Shown here: piece by piece, positions 55,797 to 64,000 of the stretch
Numbering within the stretch: the first letter of the stretch is position 1
Layout of the letters: each line of letters starts with the position of its first letter
From: Betaproteobacteria bacterium Ga0077526
Lineage (GTDB): Bacteria; Pseudomonadota; Gammaproteobacteria; Burkholderiales; Ga0077523
Assembly (NCBI GenBank): GCA_001464765.1
Contig: LNDV01000030.1
Coordinates: 1 to 64,000 of the forward strand
Length of the DNA stretch: 64,000 bases
Direction: 5' to 3'
Notes under the pieces: generated by a model
Told to the model about the DNA's origin: nothing
The model's database searches: none
The model's input: the letters and a program-made list of their open reading frames with translations, nothing else
Position numbers and translations under genes: made by a program

Positions 55797-56749
55797 GCGC
55801 AGGCACCGCGCCGGTCCGCTGGATCGACGTCGCCGCCGCGGTCATCGAGCGCGAGGACGGCGAGTTCCTGCTGGCGCAACGCCCGCCCGGCAAGGTCTAC
55901 GAAGGGTGGTGGGAGTTCCCAGGCGGCAAGGTGGAGGCTGGAGAGCCCGTCGCCGACGCCCTTGCCCGGGAACTGCGCGAAGAACTCGGCATCGAGGTCC
56001 GCCGCGCCTACCCGTGGATCACCCGAACCTACGTCTATCCGCACGGCAATGTGCGCCTGCACTTCTACCGGGTCGTCGACTGGCGGGGCCAGCCGCAGTC
56101 TCGGGAAGGCCAGGCCTTCGCCTGGCAGCGCATGCCGGAGCTCACGGTGTCACCGGTCCTGCCGGCCAACGGTCCGATCCTCGGGGCGCTGGCGTTGCCG
56201 CTGCTTCTCGGCATCACGCCGGCGGAGATTCCCGACGAAGCCGCCTTCCTGCACAGTCTGGACGACGCCCTGAAGGGCGGGCTGCGGTTCGTTCAGATCC
56301 GGGTGCCGACGCTCGCGGCTGACCGCTGCCGGACGCTTTTCGAATCCGTGTCGGCGCGGGTTCGTGCCGAGGGCGGCCGGGTCGTCGGCAATCTGGGGAA
56401 CGCGTGGATTCCGGAGAGTGGCGGCATCCACCTGAGATCCGCCGACCTCATGGCGCTCGACGCGCGTCCCGCCGGAGACCTCGTCGGGGCGTCATGCCAT
56501 GGGGTGGAGGAAATGGATCAGGCCGAACGGCTCGGGCTGGACTACGCGGTGCTGGGGCCGGTTCTGGCGACGGAATCCCACCCCGGCCAGGCCGGCATGG
56601 GCTGGCAGGGATTCACGGCGCTGGCGGCGGCCCGATCTTTGCCGGTGTACGCGATCGGGGGGCTGTCCGCGAAGGATCTTCCGCAAGCCCGCACCGCCGG
56701 CGCCCATGGGATCGCGGCCATCCGCAGCGTCTGGCTTGCCCGCGCCTGA
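55793..56749 (+). CDS. Nudix hydrolase (MutT-type) fused to a ThiE-like domain
   Basis: 318 residues from GTG 55793. Residues 8-135 are a MutT-type Nudix domain with an intact box: GGKVEAGEPVADALARE followed by LREELGIEV (GX5EX7REUXEEXGU). Residues from about 150 resemble thiamine-phosphate synthase TIM barrels (LGNAWIPESGGIHLRS, LGLDYAVLGPVLATESHPG, LPVYAIGGLSAKDL). The first part should hydrolyse 8-oxo-dGTP and cut mutations. The ThiE-like part is common in beta/gammaproteobacterial MutT; its activity is unproven. It converges on yacG. Confidence 0.88.
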   Translation: MSAGTAPVRWIDVAAAVIEREDGEFLLAQRPPGKVYEGWWEFPGGKVEAGEPVADALARELREELGIEVRRAYPWITRTYVYPHGNVRLHFYRVVDWRGQPQSREGQAFAWQRMPELTVSPVLPANGPILGALALPLLLGITPAEIPDEAAFLHSLDDALKGGLRFVQIRVPTLAADRCRTLFESVSARVRAEGGRVVGNLGNAWIPESGGIHLRSADLMALDARPAGDLVGASCHGVEEMDQAERLGLDYAVLGPVLATESHPGQAGMGWQGFTALAAARSLPVYAIGGLSAKDLPQARTAGAHGIAAIRSVWLARA

Positions 56750-56756
56750 GTTGCGC

Positions 56757-56963
56757 TCAGTCTTTCTCGGGGTCGAGGCCCTTGTCCTGCTCCTCGACCG
56801 GAATGCGATAGCCGTCCGTGGCCCACTGGCCGAGGTCGATGAGGCGGCAGCGCTCCGAGCAGAAGGGCCGGAAGGCATTGTCCGGCGCGTACACCGAACT
56901 GCCGCCGCACTGCGGGCAACGAACGATGCGGGGCCGGGCACCGGCGCCGGGTGGGGATTCCAT
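56757..56963 (-). CDS. yacG: DNA gyrase inhibitor YacG
   Basis: A 68-residue zinc protein. Cys16, Cys19, Cys35 and Cys39 (RCPQCGG and FCSERCR) form the zinc ribbon of YacG, with [20 protein letters not shown] diagnostic. YacG binds the GyrB C-terminal region and blocks DNA binding. ATG 56963 starts 11 bp after the zapD stop. It is last in the leftward pil/coaE/zapD operon and converges on the Nudix gene only 7 bp away. Confidence 0.92.
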   Translation of the reverse strand: MESPPGAGARPRIVRCPQCGGSSVYAPDNAFRPFCSERCRLIDLGQWATDGYRIPVEEQDKGLDPEKD

Positions 56964-56974
56964 GGGGAAGGGCG

Positions 56975-57730
56975 CTACAGGTTGCAGTAGGTGACGTCGA
57001 AATCGACGTCGTTCTCGTACGTGCGGCCTCGCTCGGGGCCCGAAGCGTGGGTGAAGCGGATGTTGAGGGCGTACTTGTTGGCGCTGACTTCGGGCACGCA
57101 CGGATAGTCCGTCCCCAGCCGTACCCGCAGCATCTGGGCAACCTTGCCTCCCATCATCTGCTGGTAGGCGCCCTTGGTGGCCATCGCGGGGCTGGTCTTG
57201 CCGCTCTCCCGCAACAGCTTGAGCACGATGCGCGTGCCTTCCTTCAGACCGAGGAACGGGGCGCTCCAGCGGGCGATGTCGGCCCGACGCAGTTCGGGGT
57301 CCTGGTGCAGCCAGTAGTGGTAGGACGGCAGATCGAACTCGCACACGCCGCCCGGGATGCCGGAGCGCTGGCGGATGCTCATCAGCCATTCGTTCTCGCG
57401 CAGTTCCTGGCCGGTCTTGCCTGAGGCGGCGAACAGGTTGGTGCTCGTGCTGTCGATCTCGCCCAGCACCTCGTTGAGCGCTGCTGCCGAAATGGCCGGG
57501 TTGGAGCGCAGCGCCTCGAGATGATGGCGCTGACGTTCCAGCTCCTGCATGAGTTCGGATTTGAGGTCGGCCCTGCCCGACACTTCGAGAATCTCGAACA
57601 GGGTGACGATCGCGGCGTGGTGCGCGCGCGGCTCCACTGCCCCCACGAAGAAATCTAGCTTGCTGTGGAGGTCTTCGAGACGCAGCAGAGTCCTGACGCG
57701 TTCGTTGAGCGGGAACTCGTAGCTGATCAC
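56975..57730 (-). CDS. zapD: Cell division protein ZapD
   Basis: 251 residues from GTG 57730. [25 protein letters not shown] is the conserved ZapD N-terminus. An all-helical first half is followed by a beta-rich second half ending [10 protein letters not shown]. ZapD cross-links FtsZ filaments through the FtsZ C-terminal tail, which is present in the FtsZ at 47.7 kb. It follows coaE after 67 bp and precedes yacG by 11 bp, the standard order. Confidence 0.94.
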   Translation of the reverse strand: MISYEFPLNERVRTLLRLEDLHSKLDFFVGAVEPRAHHAAIVTLFEILEVSGRADLKSELMQELERQRHHLEALRSNPAISAAALNEVLGEIDSTSTNLFAASGKTGQELRENEWLMSIRQRSGIPGGVCEFDLPSYHYWLHQDPELRRADIARWSAPFLGLKEGTRIVLKLLRESGKTSPAMATKGAYQQMMGGKVAQMLRVRLGTDYPCVPEVSANKYALNIRFTHASGPERGRTYENDVDFDVTYCNL

Positions 57731-57797
57731 AGCGCGCCCAGGTCAAGAATTGCGCGAAGTATCGACCAAGTCACCCGCATAAGTAAACATGCTCCCG

Positions 57798-58412
57798 TCA
57801 AGTGGTGCGATCCTGCCGCGTTTGCGCGCAGTAGAACGCGTGCAATTCCCCCACCCGGGCTTCGAGATTCGTGCGTGAACCCTCGTTGTCGACGACGTCG
57901 TCGGCTGCGGCGAGACGGGCTTCGCGGGAGGCCTGAGCGGCGAGAATTCGCTCGACCTCCGGCCGGGTGAGTCCGCTGCGGGCCATGGTCCGGCGAATTT
58001 GTGTCTCCGGCTCGCAGTCGACGACGAGCACCCGCGCGACCCGCTTGCGGTAGCTGCCCGATTCCACGAGCAGCGGGACGACCAGGAGTACGTAGGGCGC
58101 GGTCGAGGCCCGGACCTGACGATCGGACACCTCGCGGATCATCGGGTGGAGGATCGCTTCGAGCGCCCGACGGGCCTCCGGGTCGGCGAAAGCGCGCTGG
58201 CGCATCGCCGCGCGATCCAGGCGTCCGTCCGCCGCCACGACCTCTGCGCCGAAACGGTCGCGGATCGCGGGCATCGCGGCCCCATCCGGGCCGGTCAGAT
58301 CGTGGGCGATGACGTCGGTGTCGACGATGCCTGCGCCGTGCCGGGCGAACAGGTCCGCGACAGTCGATTTCCCGGAGCCGATGCCTCCGGTCAGGCCGAC
58401 GACATAGGGCAT
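57798..58412 (-). CDS. coaE: Dephospho-CoA kinase
   Basis: A 204-residue P-loop kinase. [20 protein letters not shown] near residue 4 is the ATP site, [11 protein letters not shown] near 32 binds the substrate, and [18 protein letters not shown] near 142 is the lid region. It performs the last step of coenzyme A synthesis. ATG 58412 gives the canonical short N-terminus; the upstream 40-residue extension overlaps pilD and is rejected. The pilD stop lies 13 bp upstream. Confidence 0.95.
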   Translation of the reverse strand: MPYVVGLTGGIGSGKSTVADLFARHGAGIVDTDVIAHDLTGPDGAAMPAIRDRFGAEVVAADGRLDRAAMRQRAFADPEARRALEAILHPMIREVSDRQVRASTAPYVLLVVPLLVESGSYRKRVARVLVVDCEPETQIRRTMARSGLTRPEVERILAAQASREARLAAADDVVDNEGSRTNLEARVGELHAFYCAQTRQDRTT

Positions 58413-58425
58413 GGCGGGCGCGGTC

Positions 58426-59280
58426 CTAGAGTGCCGCGAGCCAGCGGTCGGTGAGGGACTGGCCCCAGAAGAGCGCGAGGATGCCTGCGGCAGCGAGGTA
58501 GGGGCCGAAGGGAATGGGCGTTCCGCGGGCATGCCGGGCCAGCACGATGAGGCCGACGCCGACCACGGCGCCCACGACCGACGACAGCAGAATGACGATC
58601 GGGAGAAGCTTCCAGCCCACGAAGGCCCCGATCGCGGCGAGCAGCTTGAAGTCGCCGTACCCCATGCCCTCCTTGCCGGTCAGCAGCTTGAAGCCCCAGT
58701 ACACGGTCCAGAGGCACAGGTAGCCCGCCACCGCGCCGATCACCGCTGCCGGCAGCGGGACGAAGGTCTCCCGCAGATTGAGCAGCAGACCCGCCCAGAC
58801 GAGCGGCAGCGTGATGGCATCCGGCAGGAAGGTGGTGTCGAGGTCGATGAAGGCGAGAGCCACCAGCGCCCACACGAACACCAGGGCGCCCAGGCCGGCC
58901 CAGCCGAAGCCGAAGCGGTAGGCCGCGTAGCCGGACAGCAGGCCTGTCAGCAGCTCGATGACGGGGTAGCGGGCCGAGATACGGGTGCCGCAGTGCCGGC
59001 ACTTGCCGCGCAGCGCCAGCCAGCTCAGAACCGGGATGTTCTCGATCGCCCCGATCAGATGCCCGCAGGACGGGCATGCGGAGCGTGGCACGACGAGGTT
59101 GTAGCGAACGGCTTCCGGGGCCGGTTCGTTGCGCAATTCCGCGCACTGGGCGGCCCAGTCCCGCTCCATCATCTTCGGGAGGCGGTGGATCACCACGTTG
59201 AGGAAGCTGCCCACGAGCAGGCCGATGACGGCCACGAAACTCACGAACAGGGTGGGAGAGGCCTCGAACAGGGAGATCAT
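58426..59280 (-). CDS. pilD: Prepilin peptidase/N-methyltransferase PilD
   Basis: A 284-residue aspartic membrane protease with about eight spans. [20 protein letters not shown] near residue 20 is the family start. Cytoplasmic cysteines CPSCG and CRHCG (near 69 and 94) bind zinc. The catalytic aspartates lie in [11 protein letters not shown] near 150 and [13 protein letters not shown] near 212. It removes prepilin leaders and methylates the new N-terminus. ATG 59280 gives MISLFEAS; the longer frame is a read-through of the hairpin region before it. Confidence 0.94.
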   Translation of the reverse strand: MISLFEASPTLFVSFVAVIGLLVGSFLNVVIHRLPKMMERDWAAQCAELRNEPAPEAVRYNLVVPRSACPSCGHLIGAIENIPVLSWLALRGKCRHCGTRISARYPVIELLTGLLSGYAAYRFGFGWAGLGALVFVWALVALAFIDLDTTFLPDAITLPLVWAGLLLNLRETFVPLPAAVIGAVAGYLCLWTVYWGFKLLTGKEGMGYGDFKLLAAIGAFVGWKLLPIVILLSSVVGAVVGVGLIVLARHARGTPIPFGPYLAAAGILALFWGQSLTDRWLAAL

Positions 59281-59311
59281 CGGCGCTGGGCTCGCGACAC
59301 GTTGGAAACGA

Positions 59312-59335
59312 CACGGGCTCCGTCCGGAGCCCGTG
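59312..59335 (-). terminator. Perfect 10 bp hairpin between pilC and pilD
   Basis: CACGGGCTCC, loop GTCC, GGAGCCCGTG. On the transcribed minus strand the stem is followed by TCGTTTCC, only weakly T-rich. It could attenuate transcription or set different mRNA levels of pilBC and pilD-coaE-zapD-yacG. Confidence 0.5.
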
Positions 59336-59362
59336 AGGCAGGGACCGGATGGTCGGGCGACG

Positions 59363-60592
59363 TCAGATCGCCTGGCCCATCTTGAAGATCGGCAGGTACA
59401 TGGCAATCACCATGCCGCCGATCAGCGTGCCGAGCACCACCATGATGGCGGGTTCCATGAGGCTCGACAGGGCGTCCACGGCGTCGTCCACTTCGCGCTC
59501 GAAGAAGTCCGCCACCTTGCTCAGCATGGCGTCGAGCGAGCCGGACTCCTCGCCGATGGCGACCATCTGCACGACCATGTTCGGAAACACTTCGGCGTTC
59601 TGCATGGCCACGGTAAGGCTGGTACCGGTCGAGACCTCGTTCTGGATGCGCTTGGTGGCCTCGTAGTAGACGAAGTTGCCCGATGCGCCGGCAACCGAGT
59701 CGAGGGCCTCGACGAGCGGCACGCCGGCCGCGAACATCGTGGACAGTGTGCGGCTCCAGCGGGCGATCGTCGCCTTGCGGATGACATCCCCGAAGACCGG
59801 CATGCGCAGGAACAGGCGGTCCAGCGTCGACTGCATCTTCTTCGACCGTTTCCAGGTGTAGAAGAAGAAGTAGATGCCGCCGCCGATGGTGCCGAATATG
59901 AGCCACCAGTACTTCACGAAGAAGTCCGAGACCTCCATCACGAACAGGGTCGGGCCCGGGAGGTCGGCACCGAAGCTAGTGAACAGTTCCTTGAACGCCG
60001 GGATCACGAAGATCATGATCACCGCGGTGATGATGAATGCCACCACGATGATCGAGATCGGGTAGAACAGCGCCGACTTGATCTTGCCCTTGATGGCGAG
60101 GATCTTTTCCTTGTAGGTCGCGAGCCGGTCCAGCAGGCTGTCGAGAATACCGGCCTGCTCGCCCGCCTGGACCAGGTTGCAGAACAGAGCGTCGAAGTAG
60201 AGCGGGTACTTGCGGAAGGCGGTCGTCAGGCTGTTGCCGGTCTCGACCTCCATCTTGATGTCCATGAGCAGCTTGGCCACGGCGGGGTTCGCGTGGCCCT
60301 TGCCGACGATGTCGAAGGCCTGCAGCAGCGGCACACCCGCCTTCATCATCGTGGCGAGCTGGCGGGTGAACAGCGTGATGTCCTTCTCTGTGATCTTGCC
60401 GCCCGTATTGCTGCGGACGCGCTTCACCTTGACGATCTGGATGCCCTGGCGCCGGAGCGTGGTCTTGACGACCGACTCCCCGGTGGCGCGCATGTCGCCC
60501 TTGACGAGCTTCCCCTGCTTGTCCCGGCCTTCCCAGGCGTAATTGAATTCCTTGATTTCCTGCTTTCGTGCGCCGGCGGTGGCAGTGGCCAT
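59363..60592 (-). CDS. pilC: Type IV pilus inner-membrane platform protein PilC
   Basis: A 409-residue GspF-family protein with two homologous halves. TLFTRQLATMMKAGVPLLQAFDIV near residue 75 and its second copy RWSRTLSTMFAAGVPLVEALDSV near 275 are the family repeats. Three membrane spans lie near 175, 225 and 380. PilC couples the PilB motor to pilin assembly. It starts 25 bp after pilB. Confidence 0.95.
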   Translation of the reverse strand: MATATAGARKQEIKEFNYAWEGRDKQGKLVKGDMRATGESVVKTTLRRQGIQIVKVKRVRSNTGGKITEKDITLFTRQLATMMKAGVPLLQAFDIVGKGHANPAVAKLLMDIKMEVETGNSLTTAFRKYPLYFDALFCNLVQAGEQAGILDSLLDRLATYKEKILAIKGKIKSALFYPISIIVVAFIITAVIMIFVIPAFKELFTSFGADLPGPTLFVMEVSDFFVKYWWLIFGTIGGGIYFFFYTWKRSKKMQSTLDRLFLRMPVFGDVIRKATIARWSRTLSTMFAAGVPLVEALDSVAGASGNFVYYEATKRIQNEVSTGTSLTVAMQNAEVFPNMVVQMVAIGEESGSLDAMLSKVADFFEREVDDAVDALSSLMEPAIMVVLGTLIGGMVIAMYLPIFKMGQAI

Positions 60593-60617
60593 CTGGGCTT
60601 CCTTTCAGGAGGGGATG

Positions 60618-62327
60618 CTATTCGTTGGTCACGGCCTCGACTTCCTCGAGAGACGTGAGACCCTGTTTGATCTTGAGCAGACCGGATTGCCGAAGGTCGC
60701 GGATGCCCTCGCGCTTGGCTTGTACGGCGATGTCGATGGCATCGCCGTTCTTCATGATGATGCGATTGATCTCTTCGCTGATGGGCATGACCTGATAGAT
60801 ACCGACTCGGCCCTTGTAGCCGGTATTCTTGCATACATCGCAGCCCACGGCGTGGTACGGCTGCCAGGAGCCGTCGAGGTCCGCCTCGCCGAATCCGGCT
60901 CGCAGCAGCGCTTCCGGCGGAATGGTGATGGGCTGCTTGCATTGGCTGCAGAGCCGGCGGGCCAGCCGCTGGGCCGTGATCAGCATGACGCTCGAGGCGA
61001 TGTTGAAGGGCGCAATGCCCATGTTCAGCATCCGCGTGAGGGTGGTCGGGGCGTCGTTGGTATGCAGCGTCGACATCACCATGTGACCCGTCTGGGCCGC
61101 CTTGATGGCAGTCTCGGCGGTTTCGATGTCCCGGATTTCGCCCACCATGATGATGTCCGGGTCCTGCCGCAGGAAGGACTTCAGCGCAGCGGCGAAGGTG
61201 AGCCCGGCCTTCTCGTTCACATTCACCTGGTTGATGCCGGGCAGGTTGATTTCCGCCGGATCCTCGGCCGTGGAGATGTTGATCCCCGGCTTGTTGAGCA
61301 GGTTGAGGCAGGTGTAGAGGGACACCGTCTTGCCCGAGCCGGTCGGCCCCGTCACCAGGACCATGCCGTAGGGGCGGCCGATGGCGTGGAGGAGCGCTTC
61401 CTTCTGGTCGGGCTCATAGCCGAGGGCTTCGATGCCCAGGGTCGCGCTGGACGGGTCGAGAATACGCATCACGATCTTCTCGCCGAACAGCGTGGGCAGC
61501 GTCGAGACCCGGAAGTCGATCGCCCGGGTCTTGGAGAGCACGAGCTTCATGCGCCCGTCCTGGGGCACGCGCTTTTCGGAGATATCGAGCTTGGAGATCA
61601 CCTTGATGCGGGAGGCGATCTTCTCCTTGATGGCGAGCGGCGGCTGGGCCACCTCGTAGAGGATGCCGTCCTGGCGGTAGCGGACGCGGTAGAACTTCTC
61701 ATAGGGCTCGAAGTGGATGTCGGAGGCGCCGCCATTGATCGCGTCCAGAAGGATCTTCTGGATGTACTTCACGACCGGGGCATCGTCGATGTCCGCGCCG
61801 ACTTCGGGGTCCGGCTCGGACGCCACCTCCATCAGTTCGCCGCTGACGTCCTCTGCCACCAGGGTGGACAGCGAGGTGTCGGAGGCCTGCAGGATCTTGC
61901 CGAGGAGGGTCCCGAGCTTGGAGTCCTCCACGACGATGGGGTCCACCATCAGCCCCGTCTGGAACTTGATCTCGTCGTAGGTGGTGCGATTGGTCGGATC
62001 GGAGAAGCCGACGAACAGCCGGTTGCCCCGCTGCACGAGCGGAATCACCCGGCGGCTCGACATCAGCTTGTCGTCGATCAGCTTGGTCGGAAGGAACTCC
62101 GGGTCCACCGCGCTCAGGTCGAGCAGCGGAAAGCCGAAGGTCTGGGAGGTGAACTCCGCTATATCCCGCTCGGACATGCGGCGCTTGGCGATGAGCTGTT
62201 CGACAAAGCTCACGCCTGCCGCGCCGGCATCGGCGTGCAGAGTTTCCGCATCCCGCTCGGAGAGCTGTCCCTTCTGGATCAGGGCTCGTGCGAGCCCGGA
62301 CAGACTGCTTTGAGGTATTGCTGCCAC
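60618..62327 (-). CDS. pilB: Type IV pilus assembly ATPase PilB
   Basis: 569 residues from GTG 62327. An N-terminal MshEN-like domain starts LARALIQKGQLSERDAE. Walker A is GPTGSGKTVSLYTCLNLL near residue 330, the Asp box and Walker B follow in RQDPDIIMVGEIRDIETAE near 390, and a zinc-binding tetracysteine (CSQCKQ and CDVCKN) lies near 460-500. PilB powers pilus extension. No pilT or pilin gene is in the window. Confidence 0.95.
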   Translation of the reverse strand: MAAIPQSSLSGLARALIQKGQLSERDAETLHADAGAAGVSFVEQLIAKRRMSERDIAEFTSQTFGFPLLDLSAVDPEFLPTKLIDDKLMSSRRVIPLVQRGNRLFVGFSDPTNRTTYDEIKFQTGLMVDPIVVEDSKLGTLLGKILQASDTSLSTLVAEDVSGELMEVASEPDPEVGADIDDAPVVKYIQKILLDAINGGASDIHFEPYEKFYRVRYRQDGILYEVAQPPLAIKEKIASRIKVISKLDISEKRVPQDGRMKLVLSKTRAIDFRVSTLPTLFGEKIVMRILDPSSATLGIEALGYEPDQKEALLHAIGRPYGMVLVTGPTGSGKTVSLYTCLNLLNKPGINISTAEDPAEINLPGINQVNVNEKAGLTFAAALKSFLRQDPDIIMVGEIRDIETAETAIKAAQTGHMVMSTLHTNDAPTTLTRMLNMGIAPFNIASSVMLITAQRLARRLCSQCKQPITIPPEALLRAGFGEADLDGSWQPYHAVGCDVCKNTGYKGRVGIYQVMPISEEINRIIMKNGDAIDIAVQAKREGIRDLRQSGLLKIKQGLTSLEEVEAVTNE

Positions 62328-62405
62328 GCTTTGATCGAGACCGGTTACCGAATCACGGCCCCCGGAACAAAAGCCGGACGGGCCGAGGCGTCGAATGGAT
62401 AACGA

Positions 62406-63671
62406 CTATTTCGGCAGAAGTCGGACGGATTTAACTACCCGATCCTGAATTTGCACGATTTCGATCGGCTGATCAGCAAGTTTCATGCTTGTGCCGGTCT
62501 CGGGAATGTCCTCGAAGTGCTCGAGGATGAGGCCGTTCAGGGTCTTCGGCCCCGACAGCGGAAAGGTCGTCCCGAACCGGCGATTGAGGTCGCGCAGCAG
62601 GCTGCTGCCCTCGACCATGACGCTGCCATCGGGCTGGCGTTCGTACCGGCCCGACGTCGCGAGGGGGGACTGGGTGGTGAACTCGCCGACGATCTCCTCG
62701 AGGATGTCCTCCAGTGTGACCAGCCCCATCAGCTCGCCGTATTCGTCCACGACGAGGCCCATCCGCTCCTGTTTCTCCTGAAACTGCTGCATCTGCGAGA
62801 GCAGAGTCGTCCCCTTCGGCACGAAGTACGGTGCGCGCAGGACCTGCCGGAGCCGCTCGGGGGTGAACTCCTCGCTCTCGCCCAAGTTCAGGAATTTCCT
62901 GACATGCAGAATGCCTACGATGTTGTCGGTGCTGTGGTCGTAGACGGGGATGCGGGTGTGATTCGAAGTCGCGATGTGGCGACGCAGCTCCTCGGCATCC
63001 GTGTCGATGTCGAGGGCTTCCATCTGGCTGCGCGGCACCATGATGTCGTCGACGGTCGCCGACTCCAGGTCGAACAGGTTGAGCAGCATGCTCTGGTGCT
63101 TCTGCGGCAGGAAGTTTCCCCCTTCCAGCACCAGGGTCCGCAGTTCTTCCATGGTCAGCTTCTGCCCTTGTGCGTCGGGTCCCGCATTCAGGCGGAACAG
63201 CCGCAGCATCCCCTGCACGAACAGGTTCACGAACCACACGATCGGGTAGGCAATCCGGAGCAGCGGCGTGAGGATGTACGCGGCCACGAACGCGATGCGT
63301 TCGGGATAGGTGGCGCCGACCACCTTCGGGGTGATCTCGCTGAACACGAGGATGGCGAAGGTGACCACGAGCGTGGCCATCGACAGCGCAAGTTCCGACT
63401 CGCCGAAGAAACGGAAGGTGAGGTAGGTCACCAGGGCCGCGGACGCGGCATTGATCAGGTTGTTGCCGAGGAGCACCACGCCCAGCAGCCGGTCGGGTCG
63501 GGACAGCAGTTGGGCGGTGAGACGGGCGCCGCGGTGACCGGTCTTCACCAGGTGCTTCAGGCGGTAGCGGTTCAACGCCATCATGCTCGTCTCGGCGATG
63601 GAGAAGAACGCCGAGAACACGAGGAAGATGGCGAGTACGATCAGCAGGGATCCGGTGGAAATGTCGTCCAA
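62406..63671 (-). CDS. CorC/HlyC-family membrane protein (DUF21-CBS)
   Basis: 421 residues. A DUF21 (CNNM) transmembrane domain with about four spans fills residues 1-190 (FLVFSAFFSIAETSMMALNRYRL near 17). Two CBS domains follow (DIMVPRSQMEALDIDTDAEEL near 207 and VPKGTTLLSQMQQFQEK near 275), then a CorC_HlyC C-terminal domain. Homologues take part in magnesium or cobalt handling; a haemolysin role in the old name is not supported. It lies upstream of pilB on the same strand with a 78 bp gap and probably has its own promoter. Confidence 0.9.
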   Translation of the reverse strand: MDDISTGSLLIVLAIFLVFSAFFSIAETSMMALNRYRLKHLVKTGHRGARLTAQLLSRPDRLLGVVLLGNNLINAASAALVTYLTFRFFGESELALSMATLVVTFAILVFSEITPKVVGATYPERIAFVAAYILTPLLRIAYPIVWFVNLFVQGMLRLFRLNAGPDAQGQKLTMEELRTLVLEGGNFLPQKHQSMLLNLFDLESATVDDIMVPRSQMEALDIDTDAEELRRHIATSNHTRIPVYDHSTDNIVGILHVRKFLNLGESEEFTPERLRQVLRAPYFVPKGTTLLSQMQQFQEKQERMGLVVDEYGELMGLVTLEDILEEIVGEFTTQSPLATSGRYERQPDGSVMVEGSSLLRDLNRRFGTTFPLSGPKTLNGLILEHFEDIPETGTSMKLADQPIEIVQIQDRVVKSVRLLPK

Positions 63672-63727
63672 GGCGCTAGAGGGTCAGGAAGAGGGGTTGC
63701 GGTCCATGGGCAGGCGGCCCGGCCGCG

Positions 63728-64000
63728 CTATCGGCCGAGCAGGACTTCGAGGACGAACTTGCTGCCGATGTACGCGAGCACCAGCATGAGGAACCCCGCG
63801 AGGGTCCAGCGCAGGGCGATCCGGCCGCGCCAGCCCCACAGGCTCCGCCCCGCCAGCAGGGCCCCGAAGATGAGCCAGGAGAGCACGCCGAACAGCGTCT
63901 TGTGATTGAACTGCAGCGCCTTGCCGAACACTTCCTCCGAGAACAGCATGCCGGTCAGCAGCGAGGCAGTAAGCAGGGCGAAGCCGGCCGCGATGATCCG
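63728..64000 (-). CDS. YpjD/CcsA-like inner-membrane protein (C-terminal part)
   Basis: The last 90 residues of a protein whose start lies beyond the right edge. Visible are a span LLTASLLTGMLF, the histidine segment ALQFNHKTLFGVLSWLIFG, WRGRIALRWTLAGFLMLVL and the ending YIGSKFVLEVLLG, the usual C-terminus of YpjD-type proteins related to cytochrome c assembly factor CcsA. The histidine in NHKT matches a haem-ligand candidate of that family. It ends 56 bp before the CorC-type gene start. Function in this organism is not established. Confidence 0.85.
   Translation of the reverse strand, partial: RIIAAGFALLTASLLTGMLFSEEVFGKALQFNHKTLFGVLSWLIFGALLAGRSLWGWRGRIALRWTLAGFLMLVLAYIGSKFVLEVLLGR

Noticed and set aside
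62406..63671. Haemolysin annotation
   Set aside because: DUF21-CBS-CorC architecture indicates an ion-transport-related membrane protein; nothing supports toxin activity.

Overview
The window is GC-rich proteobacterial DNA, most likely from an environmental betaproteobacterium. The evidence is a complete mraZ-to-ftsZ division and cell-wall cluster followed by lpxC, a DciA-like gene, secA, argJ, a DUF815 ATPase, a Nudix-ThiE fusion, yacG, zapD, coaE, pilD, pilC and pilB. That order is typical of Burkholderiales, Rhodocyclales and Nitrosomonadales. Two PEP-CTERM proteins, one behind a GG-N10-GC sigma-54 type promoter, fit the same groups. The species cannot be named from this sequence.

Bases 1-30,590 are accessory. 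In order they hold: a LysR/DoxX/GST unit with paired operator-like palindromes; an alkyltransferase-like gene; a Tat-exported formamidase-family protein; a cyclase/ATPase/TPR signalling protein; a six-gene operon (two SDRs, a 2-hydroxyacid dehydrogenase, a HpcH/HpaI aldolase, a methyltransferase and a small protein) closed by a terminator; a PEP-CTERM protein; a split transketolase; a NYN-LOTUS protein; and an MFS transporter. Next comes a catabolic island at 19.06-27.8 kb: flavin reductase, HpaB-type monooxygenase, RidA, DUF1028, a LysR regulator, a trimethylamine-dehydrogenase-family flavoenzyme whose pocket residues look like histamine dehydrogenase, an M20 amidohydrolase and an orphan ABC binding protein. 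It looks like a pathway for a nitrogen-containing, possibly ring-bearing, amine. A second PEP-CTERM protein and a stand-alone TIR-like gene end this part. Eighteen GTAG-headed REP-like palindromes, including a tandem array of about 147 bp units, lie in the first 22.5 kb; I found none further on.

Bases 30,641-49,866 are core. RNase P RNA comes first, then a strong sigma-70 promoter overlapped by three MraZ boxes at 10 bp spacing. It drives mraZ, rsmH, ftsL, ftsI, murE, murF, mraY, murD, ftsW, murG, murC, murB, ddl, ftsQ, ftsA, ftsZ and, past a large hairpin, lpxC. Most junctions are 4 bp stop/start overlaps, which implies translational coupling.

Bases 49,924-64,000 are housekeeping. The right-hand part is transcribed leftwards: ypjD (cut by the window edge), a CorC-type protein, pilB, pilC, pilD, coaE, zapD and yacG. 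This joins type IV pilus assembly with CoA synthesis, Z-ring bundling and gyrase inhibition.
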